Shown in pieces: positions 45,020 to 58,005 of a DNA stretch of 64,000 nt. Positions within the stretch are counted from its first letter, which is position 1; each line of letters starts with the position of its first letter. Made by a program: the position numbers and the translations under genes. Origin of the DNA: Coprinellus micaceus (Eukaryota > Basidiomycota > Agaricomycetes > Agaricales > Psathyrellaceae); assembly GCA_951394405.1 (NCBI GenBank), contig OX596334.1, positions 744,001 through 808,000 on the forward strand, read 5' to 3'. Below the pieces are notes generated by a model that saw nothing but the letters and a program-made list of their open reading frames with translations, was not told where the DNA came from and searched no databases.

Positions 45020-46401
45020 TTGAGCTTCGAAGTTCAGGCAGATATGTCATCTGTAACCCAGAGTGAAATGCTCCCCAGCGACTCAGTTCCTCACCAGGAA
45101 AGCATTCAAGTCCAATACATCGAGACTGATTGTTACTATTTGCCCAATAACACCATTATGAAGTCCCGGCCCCTCACACTCACTCCCATCCTTCAAAACC
45201 TGTTGAACCCTAGTAGCGGATGCCCACCTAGTATCCGATATCGCCCTCATCCTTGGACCCCATGTTTTGGGTGGACCAGCTTCATCCTCATTGTACCTTG
45301 TTACAGAGATGGGCCGCATAGCACCCTCAGTGTCCTCTGCCACTCACCCCCAATTGAACGCTTCTTGGACGAATCCAGCGGAAGGCAAGGCTTTTGCCTA
45401 GCTCCTAACAACATGTGGCTTGCCCTGGAGAAAAATCTCTATGCAGCAGTATGCGCACTCAAGCATGCGTTCCACCTTCCTGTGATACTTCTGTTCCTTC
45501 CACACGTCCTCAGCTACGGTGCAATGTATACCCAACAGCACTATGTACAGCACACTCTCCAGGAGTCCCAGGAGTGGTTCCTTGTCTGGATTGGCGCACT
45601 TTCATATTGCCTCTTTGCCACCCAACACCATCCAGATGAAATGCGCCAAAAAGAACATCACTACTACCCATCCTGGCAGAAGCCATTGCAGGATGCAGGT
45701 CTATTGGATGCCTGGATCAACATGATCTACTCACCCATCACCAACTACGACACCGTCCCTCAGCTAGGCTGCATTATTATTGACATTCTCTATCAACCAG
45801 ACAAAAACCCAGATGTACAATGGTTTTTGGATAGTGGAATACCAGTTTGGTACCACTGGGGACCTGTGGAAGAAAAACTAGTGGAGAAATATCCAATCAT
45901 GGCCTGCCACCGCCCACCAAAGAACCCACTGTCGTCAGAACCGGCCAATACCTCAGAGGTTCCAGGAACATTCTGGCAGTCAACACAAAGTACACCCCAG
46001 CAGGACCAGCCCCACACCAACATCAATTGGACCACAAATATGCTTGGAAGAGCTGCCAATCCATTGGGCAGAGACGAGGGAGAGCATGTGAGGGAAACCA
46101 CACCTGCTGAGGACGCTGGGGGAGAACCTGTGGGAAATAACAGATCCTGAGAGGACAGTCAATACTCGCCAAGTAAGAAAGAACCAGAATGGGTCACTTT
46201 CTTTTGCAAGCAGGAGGAGGAACACCCAGCACTCCTTGCTAGGGAAAGTCCACTGCAACATCAAAAGTGATTGAATTGGATGAGAGAACCCCCGACATCG
46301 TCTGTCCCTGTATTCAAATGGATTCTAGACCCAAAAAGCAAGGCCAATGTTTGGACCATTGACTGGACATGTACAGGATGGCTTGTGACCCAAAATGGAC
46401 A
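45020..46401 (+). pseudogene. Repeated Agaricomycete hypothetical protein, two in-frame stops
   Basis: A long open frame encodes 376 residues: QVQYIETDCYYLPNNTIMKS, LAPNNMWLALEKNLYAAVCA, EWFLVWIGALSYCLFATQH, then SGIPVWYHWGPVEEKL. It ends at a TGA (46148-46150). The same frame continues with SKKEPEWVTFFCKQEEEHPA, a second TGA (46268-46270), then MREPPTSSVPVFKWILDP and a stop at about 46401. As I know them, full-length family members carry a W..FF..R and an R-PP..VF.W segment after the VPVWY.WG motif, so the continuation shows decay. Function is unknown; such proteins are abundant in ectomycorrhizal and saprotrophic Agaricomycetes and are often embedded among transposons. Confidence 0.6.
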
Positions 46402-46404
46402 CTA

Positions 46405-46500
46405 GTGGAATCCAGTGGAATCCAGTGGACAAATTGCAAATTGGTTCAGAACCCAGTGGACATCCGCTGGATTTCGGGCGTCCAGTGGAATCCTACAGGA
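46405..46500 (+). repeat. Reiterated TCCAGTGGAA words
   Basis: The word CCAGTGGA occurs five times within about 90 bases (ATCCAGTGGAATCCAGTGGAC, ACCCAGTGGACATC, GTCCAGTGGAATCC), partly in direct tandem at a 10-base period. The beginning of this tract coincides with the end of the preceding pseudogene. No role can be assigned. Confidence 0.6.
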
Positions 46501-46730
46501 CATATGGGGGAGTGCAAAGTACAGGATCTGGCCATGAAGAAAAACCAGCAAAGGCAGAGTGTAGCAAGCAAGAGGGGTGATGTTGGGTCCGTTTCCATCT
46601 GTATGTCTGTTATCTTGCCTATTTATACCAATTTGCATCCTTCCTCCCCACACTATCAATTTGTACATAGACTGATTTAGAGGGTATGGATTAGATGCGT
46701 AGACACAGTCCAATGCATGAGAGGTACTGT

Positions 46731-49700
46731 TCATTCTATGATACCTCTCTGATGAAGCATTCCAGTCATACCCCATTGTCTCCGTTCTTGAGCAAGTTGA
46801 AGGGCAGTTTGACCCCATTTATCTGTGGGACACACTTGAGCAAACACAGAGCTACAAGAAAACAAGGATAAAAGGCCCACTTATTAGGCTGTGGTCTGCA
46901 TTGTGTTTCAGGAGGCATTCTGCAACTTGAATGTGTCCACTGGAGCATGCATTGTGAAGGGGGGTATCCCCATAGGCATCTGACACATACTTTTGAATGA
47001 AAGTAAACCTGCAATGGTGGTGGACACACCTTGTAGGTTTGGGTCTGCATTGAACTCCAGAAGGCATTTTGTTACCTTAGTGTGCCCTTCAAGAGATGCA
47101 TGGCGAAGAGGAGTATAGCCATATTGATCTATGTTGGAATCAATTACCCTTGCTCTGCAGAAGGCTCACAATGGTTTATACTCACCTTTTGTTCTCACAT
47201 CTGCCCCATGTTCCAGCAGAACATCAGCAACCTCACCATTGCCATACCTGGCACAGACATGAAGTGCTGACCCATAATGTCCACCTATGAGGGTTCCACC
47301 TTCAATTGCAACTCCATTCAGTCAAACCTTCTTGAACTTACCTTTCAAGTTGGGGTCTGCACCACATGCAAGCAGTTTGTTAACCAGGTCAACATCTCTC
47401 TGAGCAGCAGCCCATGCAAGGGGGAAGGCATAATAGCCCCAGACTATGGCTGAGGCAGGTCAGTTGGCTGAGGTGTGTTGGTTGGCAGGGCAGAGTGGGA
47501 TGGCAGTAAGTTGGAGGTGCACTCACAATAAATTGACATAGAAGCTGTAACCAAAAGTATCAGACAGGTGGTAATTCTGAGAAACATACAAGGTACTGAC
47601 CAACAATATTGGGATCAGCCCCCTTCTCCAGCAGAAAATAGACCATTTCCTTTGCCTCATAGTAGCACGCAGCATGAAGCACAACCCTGATGTCATCCCC
47701 CTCCCCTGGATATATGACATTGCAAATCAATATGTTTGTGTCATTGAAAAAAAAACTGAAAGTGTACCTTGAAATTGGGTGTTGATGTTTGCACCTGCAT
47801 TCACAAGTACACAGACAAGTTTCCAATCCTTTGAATGACAGGCAACTTCAAGTGCAGTCTGCCCCTCTAGAAGTGTTTTCAGGATGGTGAATCAACTTTA
47901 GTGATGGATGGAAATGTACTTACTAATGAATATGGGCCTCTCTAGCAGTGGCATGAGAGTGTCGCCCTCTCCACCAAATGGGTCCACAGTTTCATCAATG
48001 GTCTTGACAAACTGGGCAAGATGCTGAATTGCAAAGCTCTGGGAGTACACATATGCCTGTGATGGCTGGGATAAGGCAGCTATCTTGGTTGCTCTGTGGC
48101 CAAGGCAATGGTGATGTGATGGTGCTGCAAAGAAAGGGCCAGCACGCTCCTCCAACATAAGAAAATCACGAAGTGAGGTATGCCAGAGGGTGACTGGGGA
48201 GTGATCATCTCCTGGAACTTGCATAATAGCATGCAGGTTGATGAGGACATTGGTGACACTGAAGGTCTTGATCTCCAGAAGTTCTGCAATCTGGGCAATG
48301 GAGAGGGGCTTAAACGCAAGAGCAATGGTGCTGATGATGTCAAGGAAGAAAGGGAAATGGGCACAAGACTTGAGAGTCTCCTTGTAGAGGTTGTCAAAGT
48401 TGGGCCTCATTTCCAGAATTTGTGGAAGACGTTCCATTGGAGTGAGGCCATCATCCTTGGGTGGGGCAAACAAGAGCCTGATAATGGTGGTCATGAAGAT
48501 ATATGACCCTCCAATATGCTGGACAAGTGCCTGCTTTTCCTTCCAGGTTGGCCAAGAACCATGACTAGGCATGGCACGCCCCCGCAGCTCCCTTGTGATT
48601 GACACATCAAGTGCGGTTGATATGTCCTTGTCGGATGTGTGCTTGATGAGATCAAGAAGTTGAACCTGGCTTGATGAGTGGAGTTCCTGATGAATATGGT
48701 CCTCAACTCGGCTGGCGATGATGAATCTGAGAGGGATGAGTGGGTTCTTGTTGAAGAAGGTGATCAAATGCTCAATGAAGGTAGTGACCTCATCACGGTC
48801 TCTGCATTCATCAACTCCATCAAGGACAACTATCAAGGGGACATCAGAGAGAGATGATGCAATGGCCATGATTGGATCATAGATGAGGTGTTTGAATTGG
48901 TTACTCAGAGAAGATGTCGTTGTTGATAGCAGACTGCGGTTCTTGTGGATGGTGTCCTTGATGATGCTTGCTGTGGCCGGAACAGAATTTGCAACCTGAC
49001 TGGCGATAGTGGTGGCAAACCGTGTGACTGCACTCCTATCTCCTGCACCCCGGATGAAGAAGAAGCTTGCCGCCAAACGACCCTCATGTGATAGCTGCTC
49101 AGCCACCACTTGGGAGATTGCTGACTTGCCACATCCTGCATACCCGTAGATCCACAGGATGTGAGGATCAGTTTCACCCAAGTCAGCCTTTGCCCAGGAT
49201 AGGACAATCCCGATGACTCTCTCTCTGGTTTTGGGGAAGCACTTTGAGTGTGGTGGTGAGACCCTGAGATTTCGGGTATGTGAGGCATCAAGAATAGGGT
49301 TGAGAATGGTAGGGAGATCTGGCGGGCTCTAATGAGAGGTTTCAATCATTTCTTAGAATTGAGAACATACCGAGGCTCTCGTTACAGTGAACTGTGATAT
49401 GTTTCTGGTTTATTGTGCCTGGAGAGGGACAGAACCTGTTAGCATCGGGGGATCGGTAGTGTTTGGGTACACAGTGAAGACAATTACTCACCATAGTTTG
49501 GTGCAAAGTTACCATTGTGCACCTCCCTCGCCATATAGGAACTGTGAAATTTATCTATTGAGAAGTGGAGCACGAAACAATGAGACTGGAAGATTGAAAA
49601 CCCCGTGATTCCCGAACTTACCCTGATTGCACACCCGTTCACTGTCTTCCTCCATTGGCCTGGTTTCATTGGCATGAGCCTCGCTAGTGTTTGGGGGTTG

Positions 49701-50599
49701 GCGAAAATCGCCTGAAGTCTTCGGTGGAAGCTCGCTCCATGTGCGAGCCTGGGCTTGGTACTGGATTCCCTCAGCATCCAGTGGATTTCTGTCTATGGTA
49801 CCAAGTGAGCTTGACTGAAAGATCACTTGCGACCGAACAGGGCTGGGATATACCTCGAGTATCCTCACTGTCTGTAGGGGCCAGCGCCCTCTGATCCGGC
49901 TCTGCTGGTGTGTATCCGTCGTCTGCAATAAACAGGGATTCATTAAATTAGGACATGGCCGAGAAGGAGTGTCCGCATTACCCAGTGTAGCTCCGACGTC
50001 CCCTCTCTCCGTTGGGGTTTGAAGATCAACATCCAGGTCCGCTTGCATTTCATGGGCGGCATCGTGGTCTGCAGTGAAGAGGTGGTCAATCAATCAAGAG
50101 CCGGGCCAAGGAACAGTATGTAGCAAACCTGAATCTACGGTAGTGCTTATAACATCCTCGTCATGCTCAGGGATCGGTTCTTCTTCTCCTTCTACCAGGG
50201 CGGTGCTGGCATCGGCGTCCTTATCTCTGTCCTTGACAAGTGGAACCTGGTAGGAGGCACTCAATGATGTGCAAACAGGCATGAGTAGCAAAGGCTCACC
50301 AGAAATCGGAACGGCATGACTTTACCAAGCCAAGAGCCGATTATCTGAAAAACATTGCGCGCCCCACTACCCGAACCTCTCGAACTTGCACCTGAGCTTA
50401 TTCGGCGCTTCTTAAGAGGCCGCTTGAAGGCGGTGGCATCGTCTGCTCGTCGTCCTTCAGTCAGCATCCTCGTCGCATTGTATCCGGAACACGCACCTGG
50501 ATATGCCTTTCTTTTGCTCGAGGTCCTTTCTTCGCGCCGCGATGACCCTCCCTGCGCCCCCGCTCCCTCCCCAATGGCGTCGTGTACAGCGCCCAGCAT
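46731..50599 (-). CDS. NACHT-ankyrin (NLR-like, STAND) protein
   Basis: Likely a fungal NLR-type signal-transducing ATPase, as implicated in non-self recognition. The N-terminal exons (from ATG at about 50599) are basic then acidic (KRPLKKRRISSG; PIPEHDEDVIST). Next come VHNGNFAPNYG, TINQKHITVHCNES and HSKCFPKTRERVIGIVLSWA. A long exon (49328-47898) holds the NACHT domain: P-loop GYAGCGKS (49145-49122) and Walker B PLIVVLDGVDEC (about 48840), followed by winged-helix-like sequence. Seven ankyrin repeats follow, nearly one per exon, separated by short introns: about 47880-47770, 47700-47590, 47440-47341, 47285-47175, 47165-47037, 47005-46870 and 46815-46731 (DKWGQTALQLAQERRQWGMT). The stop is at 46731. 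One oddity: the 48-base exon at 49418-49371 reaches the NACHT exon one base out of phase with the splice sites I can see, so there may be a small frameshift or an unseen splice variant. Confidence 0.75.
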
Positions 50600-53500
50600 G
50601 GTTGATTCGATGGACCAGGCTGGCGGGGTATAGAGTCGAAGATGGTGGTATGAAGGAGAGTGTGGTGGGCGACAACAGCTTTCACCGCATTTCGAAAACG
50701 AGGGAGACACGTGGTGGAGGCGGTGACTTTCCCAATTTGAAACAAACGACGAGATCAGATAGGAAATTAGGCGCCCGCAATGGGGTGCGGAAGACGAGGA
50801 GACACGGGAGGGAGAAAGAGAAGTGGTATCGTCCTGAATATGGCGGTCGTAACATATACTGCGCTAAGAATGTACAGCGGATGGACGACGCTCCCTACAA
50901 ACAATACGAAGAAGACAGCAACAAATCCGACTCTACCGAGGGTAGGTTGGCAAACAACCTGCAGAACTGACAACTCGAAGGAGCGGTGGGATCACAAGTG
51001 TGGCATTCGCGATCGTGCTGGGGCCGACGGTAGTGGGTGTGGGGATCTTTGTCGTCTAGGAAATCGCTTGTTAGCAATCAGTCATCCATATGGGAGGGAG
51101 CGAGGAAGTAAAGAATGTCTGGGCAAGGAATGGGCTGAAAGAAGAGTTCGAGAGCAAATAACGCGAAGCGAAACGATGGACGGCTAACACAACTCGGGGA
51201 GACGAACATCACCAAACTAAACAGCTTGCGCAATAATGGAAGTGGAGGGGAAGGAAGTAGCAACACGAGGTAGGCCAGAAGGGAGACAGAAGAAGATGCA
51301 AAGGTACACAAAAGGCGTAGAACGTGACTGAGGAGCCAAAGGAAGCTGGATCAACCTCTCGTACCACGTACCCCGATGTATCATCGGCCTCCACTTCCAC
51401 CCATGGGGCCCATACACAAACCCTCTCCCACTCGCAGCTAACCGCACGACCTCGCCTCCCTACTCCTCTGCCAATCGCCACTTCCCCGCACAACCTCTCC
51501 CCATCCATCTTCCTTCTCTCGGACACCCTGCTCACCCCTTTCCCTTCGACTAGCTTCCTTCACAGTATGTCGTTCTTCGCCCCATCTCGTCTCCCGTTCC
51601 TTGTCCAAGCTGGGGGAGACGGCCGCCATCGGTCAATTGCTGTTATCACTGACGTGGTGGGGGGTGAAAGCGCGGGGCTTGAGCACCTGTCCGCAAGGGG
51701 TAGAAAGGCGAAGGTAGGAAGACGTGGAGGAAGGTAGAAGATGGCGCCAGGGTCATGAGGAATATGCCCAACGCCTTCCTTTGGGAAGTTGGGTAGAAGT
51801 CGAGGGGGATAATCATACACCGAGCTTCGAACGAGGGCCCATAGCCGCTTTTCGAGCCCAGGATCCGTTCTTGGTCCCCGCCGAGGGTCCTCTTGTAGCC
51901 CATCGGAGCTACCCAACGGGAGCGGGGACTGTGGTACCTGGTGCTGGATGGAGAGGACGGCCGGTGAGCGAGTGGTGGTTCCAGAATCGGTGGGAGGTCC
52001 TTGCATCGAGTACATGGAAGGGAATTGGACAGGGATGGCGACTGGAGGGTAAGGTGGGGTGTGGGAGGTGGTTGCAAATGGCGGGAAGCGGGTGGTTGAA
52101 GGGAATGTCTTTCGCATGCATTCGCGTTTGTGCAAGTGGAAGAGGGTGTGGGGGAAGGGGGGACACCGGGCTTGGAAGAGGGAGAATGGGTCCTCGGCGT
52201 GCCCAGCATAGTTTCCGGGCCTCGATGAGGGTCCTCTTGTAGATCGACCGTGCTGCCTGGCCTGAGCTGTATTCATTCTCGACCATGGGGTACTCGATTC
52301 ATGGATGAGAAAGATGGCAGAGCGGGAGTTACGTCCGTCGGTGGGAATCTTCGCTTTGGATACATGGTAAGAGCTTGGCCAGTTATGGCGGTGGAACATG
52401 CCGTAGTCGGCCAGGTACACGATGGCAATGGCCTTCGAGCAGAGTTCACGGCGACCATCGACTCAGGCATTCAGCACGACGCGTGGTATTCGAGTCTACG
52501 CTGGGCCGCAAGCTGGGACTCTTTCGTGTGGAAATTACGGCTCTTGGGAGCCGAACCTATGATAGAAGCGTCAGTCTCTTGCAGGAACATGGACGAGCGG
52601 ACTAGGGGAAGACGAGGAGAGGAGAATGAAAGCGCGAGGGCGGACCGAAGATGGGATCCGTTGTTCAAGAGTGACGATAGTTGGGGTTAACGACGACACA
52701 AATGGTCGAAGGGGTAGAGAAAGAGGACGACAGAAGCGTACCTGACACATGGATGGGATCCCACAGCTGAACCTCGGAAACCAGCTCCATCTTACGGCGC
52801 GGAGAGGAACACCCCCTCACGTTCTTGCGTTTTCCCGGGTACGATTTCTTCACGTTGGTGCCAACGAGAAAGACAGGCGGTAGACTTGGAAGGAGAGGGT
52901 GAGGGTTGGGCTCTCTGAATGGGCTACGCAAGGTTGTAGCAATGAGTTGGACGTGGTCGTCTATTAGAGGAACGGGCTTACCCTGCGTCAACAGAACTGG
53001 GCTGAAGGTAACTTTCCCTATCACAGATGGGGAGGGACCAGGGATGGGCTTAGTCGCGGGAGAAGAGAACGTAGACGCTGAGGAGCCCAGGAGAGACAAA
53101 CTTAGGCGCCTCAGCCAGAACGCGATGGAGGAGGACAAGCGGGAAAGTGGGGCATAGCCACAAAACAGGGATCAGACGCCCACGGGCGCTTTGCCTCATT
53201 CTTTCTCTTCCACAACCATGCCGCACACTTAGTCTGCGCCTTTCGGCTCCCTTCCCTTGCTGCTCCACTCGGGAAGCTCACCAAGTACCGCGGACCTTAC
53301 AACCGTGGCGGAAGACTCTGTTTGAACGACGCCTCAACGACGATGCGTGAACGACTCTGGCCTTGGCTATTCGCAGGGATCCCCTCTAAGAATACCTAGG
53401 CCTATCGTATCTTGACATCTCCTTTACACCGCACACAGCAACCGCACCAACGCAATCCCCATTAGCAGTCTCCTTGGGGGTGGACCGACCGAGAGGCCTG

Positions 53501-56500
53501 GCAGGGGAAGACTTAGACTTTGCTTGAGAGAAACGAAGGCAAGGAATTGGTGAGTTAGTGGTCCTTGCGTGTTGAGCATCTCTACTTCACATCGCCTCCA
53601 TTGAGATTTCTTCCGCCCGACCTTCTCCCCCCTCTCCCCACTCGCTTTACACTCCCTCTCTCTCTTCCGCTCGCACCTTCGTACTAACCGCGACCCTCTC
53701 CTTGCAGAACTCTCGAACGGCACTTGCTGCGCTCCCTTTTCTCGTCGGATTCCAACCCTACCTGCAGCCTACTGCCTCACGCTCGCTCTCCACAAGCTGC
53801 AACGGCCCGTCCTGGAGGATCTCAGGGACGCCTTACGACAACCTCTATCGCCACTGCTCTGCTTGCTGGGCACTATGAGTCGGAGGGCGCCCTGGACCCC
53901 TTCAAGGATCGAAACTTGGAACCACGTACGTACTCCATCTGCCTATGCGTCCTCAAATCCAAGACCTCCGAGCTGATTTCTTGGCCACAAGATTTCTGCA
54001 CCTCACGAGCGAATCTCGCCCTCGTCATTATGCACGAGATAGAGTCTGGTGCCGACGAACCTTTCCCTTCGCGGGCGTCAAAAATGCAGTAGAATTCCAC
54101 TTCTCCATCAGAGTTTGGGTACGTTCTTCACCACTCCTTTCCGCCCAAAGTCCTGGCTAAAGGTCTACCTACAGTGTCTCCATGCCGAACGAATTCTGCC
54201 CAACGTCGACCAGGGTTCCAAACGATCCGCCTCTCCCATCATCCACCCCGTCCCTCAACTGTACCCCATGCAGCATTCACCCGTCATCGTGCACTCAATC
54301 TTCTCCAATTGCCATTCATAAACCACAATACGACCTCCGACGCCCCGGCCCACTCCCGTCGATTCCGTTGGGGCTGCATCTACTAGCTCTCTCTGCGTCA
54401 CCCAAGTGTCCCGCAATAACCATCCTCACCCTCGACGATGGACTGACGAAGAGAGTACAAGGCGATACTACGACCGTCGATCACAACACATCTGTTGACG
54501 CCTCCCTTCCCTCGCGTATCCATTAAGGCCTCTTCAACCTCTCGCTGGCCAGTATGGGCTTGCTTGGCCGCTACAACACCCTCAAACACAATACGGACCC
54601 TTGAATCGACGGATGGATGTCATCCAGCCTGTACCTTCGCTTTCACCAAACACCAAGACGTGAAAACCCTCCCCCGACCCACCGCTGCGAATACGACCAT
54701 TCGAAGCTAGAAAATGGGCGATGGACGGTGACTAGGCTGTGGCGCCGATATCCACACGTGTCGAGGTAGCCCACAGTTCCCATCCATAGGCGGCGATGCG
54801 ATGGGCAACTAACTGCCTTTTCGACGGCCGCCTCCAGTCCGCCCAACGGTCGCTTTACACCGGCAGGCCACTCGGGCAACCCTCCCACTTCCTCCTGTCG
54901 ACGATCACGCAACGTACATCCTCTACGAGCCCGGGTAGCTTCTCGCTGGACCTCGCCTTGCGGGTCGACGTTGGCTGGGTGCCGGCTACGGTAAAGTCGT
55001 GAAGGCGTCGAAGGCTCCACGAGTTCATCGATGTCCGCAACAACACACGGACACCATCTTCATCCCTTCTAAATTGCATCCAGTACGAGTCTATGAGGGT
55101 CGTGCACGTCGACGCTAGGCAGGGACGACCGATCAGTGGAAGGAATGAAGGGAAATTGGATGGGGAACGTGGGTCGTTTCGTACGATATTGGCAGACGAG
55201 GTTCACTCGAGTACCTCCACTACTTTACCTTAGTATTGTTTCTCTATTTCTCCGATTCCCTCCGCCATTGTCATCTGATGCCTCTGAAGTTCCGTGTCTT
55301 CTGTAGGTGCCCACCCGCCCAACGTAGCTTTCTACTTCATGTACGATTGACATCGACGAATATAAATATATAATTTGTTGTACAGAATCAAGAGGCAGGC
55401 TTCTTCCTCAGGCTATTGTAAACATCATATTCGGAGCACGATATACATTTCGTATAGAACAAAGGTATAGATAAGACGAGACGAGACGAGACGAACCGAG
55501 GTTCGCCCGTTTAAGTAGAGTTCAGAATGAAGGAGTCAGCCAGAGCTGCGGGGGTATCCAACCTCGTCCCTTTCCAGTAGGCACGTCAACTACGAAAACG
55601 GCGAAAGCAAGGCTGGTGCTCGAGGCAGCTGGAGGTGAGAGGTAAGAAAGGGAGGAGCGGAATAACCAAGCCGCAATGGAGTATGGGAAGGTGAGCAAGG
55701 ACACGAAAGGAAGGGAATTGGGAGTGCAAAGGGGTAGAGCCGAAATGAAAATACATGCGGAAGGAAAGAGCAAAGGAGGCCGTGGTATTAAGCGTTCAAG
55801 GGAAACGCACAAAGTGAGTACCGAGCGAAGTGAGAATAACAGCGCTCGGCAAGACGACGACAGTGCTATCATTACCCACAGACCCAAGCCGGCAACCTCT
55901 CTCGTCCTCCGTCAGCTTGCTCAAGCTTCCTTCCTTCCTCCCTGGATCCTGCCTCCGCTAATCCCTGCTTCACCTCAACACCCTCCACCGTTCGACCGAA
56001 GAGGCCGACACGATACCCCGCAATTACTCTCCCGTCATCTCCTCCCACAGCATCCTGAGGATCGAACAATAGAGGGTCTTCTAGTGTCCCGACCCAAGCT
56101 ACAGCTGATGCGTACCGTGGATTTCAGTGAGGAGAATAGCTGGACGGAGGGCGATGGCAGTGGGAGAGGACATCAGGGGGACCAAGACACCCTCCTTGGC
56201 ATTATGGAAGTGGATTTGGTGCCGGAGAACTTCTAGGGAGGGGGAACGGCATTTCACTGGAACGAGGTTGATTCCTTCCATGTACTTGACGCGTTGCCGT
56301 TGACCAAGAGGACTGCCCAAGCAGGGTAGGAGATGATTCACGATGCGGTGGGCGGTGTTAGGCGGAGCGAAGGGAGGCTGTCTGACTGTCTCGGATGGAA
56401 CCGACGAATGTAATTGCCGATTGGGAGTTGACGCGTATGGTCTGCAGAAGGAGGGAATAGTGGGCTCCTGTCTAGCGCTATCGTGGATTGACACACTAGG

Positions 56501-57600
56501 TGGTGATCATCTCCATGTGCAATCGCCAATTAGGAGGATGATCGCCTGTAAGAGTCATCAGTACGGTGTATGGGTAAAGGTATGAAGAAGGTACAAGGGC
56601 AGAGGCCTCAGTATTAAGGGAGGAGAGACATGGGGTCGAAAGGAAGCGACTGGGCAGAGGGAGGTGGAGGGAAGCTGCACTCGCGAAGAGGCAGACACAA
56701 AGGTAGAAACATACCATCGTCTGTCGAGCCCCTACGTCCATTCCTGAGCCACACAACCCTGCCAGGGTCTAGGCACCCTCGCCAAAGCTGCCTCTCTCAA
56801 TTCTGAGATTCCTTCGTCTTACTACCCGGATGGAAGAATAGGGGATGAATGCTGAAATCCAGGATTGGGATGGCCAGATTCCCGTGGTAGTTGGTTATGG
56901 TCCTGCTCGTCTGGTGGTGGCCGGGCGAGGGTAGTTACGCGGCGAACGAAAAGATAGGACGCCTCCCCGGTTGCCGCCTCCTTCCAGGAACTACCCCCGA
57001 CTTCGTCCTCTTTCGCTGGAATCTAGACTGTCGTTGAATGGACGTTGGTGCTTGCTGCATGGATGGGGCGTCACGGCACCCCTTGACTAAGCAAGATAGA
57101 GAGTTATGTCATCGAGGGGCGCTATCTTGACGGTCCTGAAGTCGTCGTCGAGTGCCTCTACTAGGCGGGGTGGACGAGCTCTGGAATCCGAAGGCGTCTG
57201 CCGTTGCGCAAGGGAGGGCGGGAAACCGAGAATTTACGGTGGTTGCATGGAAGGAGAGCTGGCTGCGGAGGTCTTCATGGAGGGCGTTGAGGCAAGGACG
57301 GGCTCAAGGGAGGAGAGGGTCATGGTGGAGAGCAGAGAGCGGTCGACGACGCGGATCGAACATCGGCGTCCATCGGCGTCATCCCGAGCCCGTGGCTGTG
57401 CTCTCGGTCTCCAGGCGCAAAGGACTGACTCGAAGGTTTGCTCTTTCTCTCACCTCCTTCCTCGTCCTCTCTCCGGGCATCTCCTCGAGGCTCGGAATAG
57501 CGACGTCACACCGGTCTTGGGCGGGGCGCCTATCACCTGGCGCCTAATCGCCTCGAGGAAGACGTCATGGTGACTTCCACGCCACTTCATTTACGGCGCC
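50600..57600. other. 7 kb without a supportable gene
   Basis: Many overlapping frames, mostly Ser/Pro/Arg-rich and caused by strong purine/pyrimidine strand bias (for example 51330-51620, 52200 and 53600). The better candidates are a plus-strand frame at 52250-52690 (FGYMVRAWPVMAVEHAVVGQ, then WAASWDSFVWKLRLLG), a minus-strand frame at 53090-52750 (SVIGKVTFSPVLLTQGKPVP) and a plus-strand frame at 53724-54092 (ISWPQDFCTSRANLALVIMH). None has a family motif or a clear set of splice partners. This may be a decayed or fast-evolving region, or long untranslated and intergenic DNA. Confidence 0.35.
55474..55494. repeat. GACGA microsatellite
   Basis: Four consecutive pentamers of GACGA type within the tract AAGACGAGACGAGACGAGAC, followed by a degenerate unit. 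Simple tandem repeat. Confidence 0.85.
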
Positions 57601-57637
57601 ATGACTTCGACAGCCACACTCCTCCCGCTCCCCGCCC

Positions 57638-58005
57638 AGGACCCCCGAATATACACTGGGGAGGCCGGGTCAAAAATCGCTTATCCCATGTCCGGAATTC
57701 CTGGCGTTCGTGTCCGGAATCTGACCCGGGATGAGGGGTCCCAGACCCCCGAAAGAGGGGGTGCACGCTTGAAAATATTCGAATTTTCGCCTATTTTCGC
57801 CTATTTTCCACGATTTTTGGCGCCAGCGCTACCGCGCTGGCCCTTGACCCCCCTTCTGGTGTCCGGAAACCTGACCTGGCCTCTGGGTCGCCACCCCCCA
57901 AACCGTGTCCGGAATCCACATTTTGCGACCCGGCCTTCGGCCGGGACCCCCTCGAATCGTGTCCGGAATCGTACCCGGCCTCCATAGTGTATATTCGGGG
58001 GTCCT
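57638..58005. mobile_element. GC-rich MITE with internal TGTCCGGAAT repeats
   Basis: The terminal inverted repeats are about 34 bp: 57638-57671 beginning AGGACCCCCGAATATACACT, and its reverse complement ending at 58005, with two adjacent mismatches. Total length is 368 bp. Inside, the word TGTCCGGAA(T/A) occurs five times in the same orientation (57689, 57711, 57860, 57906, 57960), mixed with GACCCGG / CCCGGCC words. No coding capacity. I found no convincing target duplication, so the superfamily is open. It lies 350 bases beyond the stop codon of the MULE-like gene. Confidence 0.8.

Noticed and set aside
51560..52420. 286-codon minus-strand frame
   Set aside because: Ser/Pro/Arg-rich throughout, overlapping equally long frames in other phases, without motif or splice partners; explained by strand bias.
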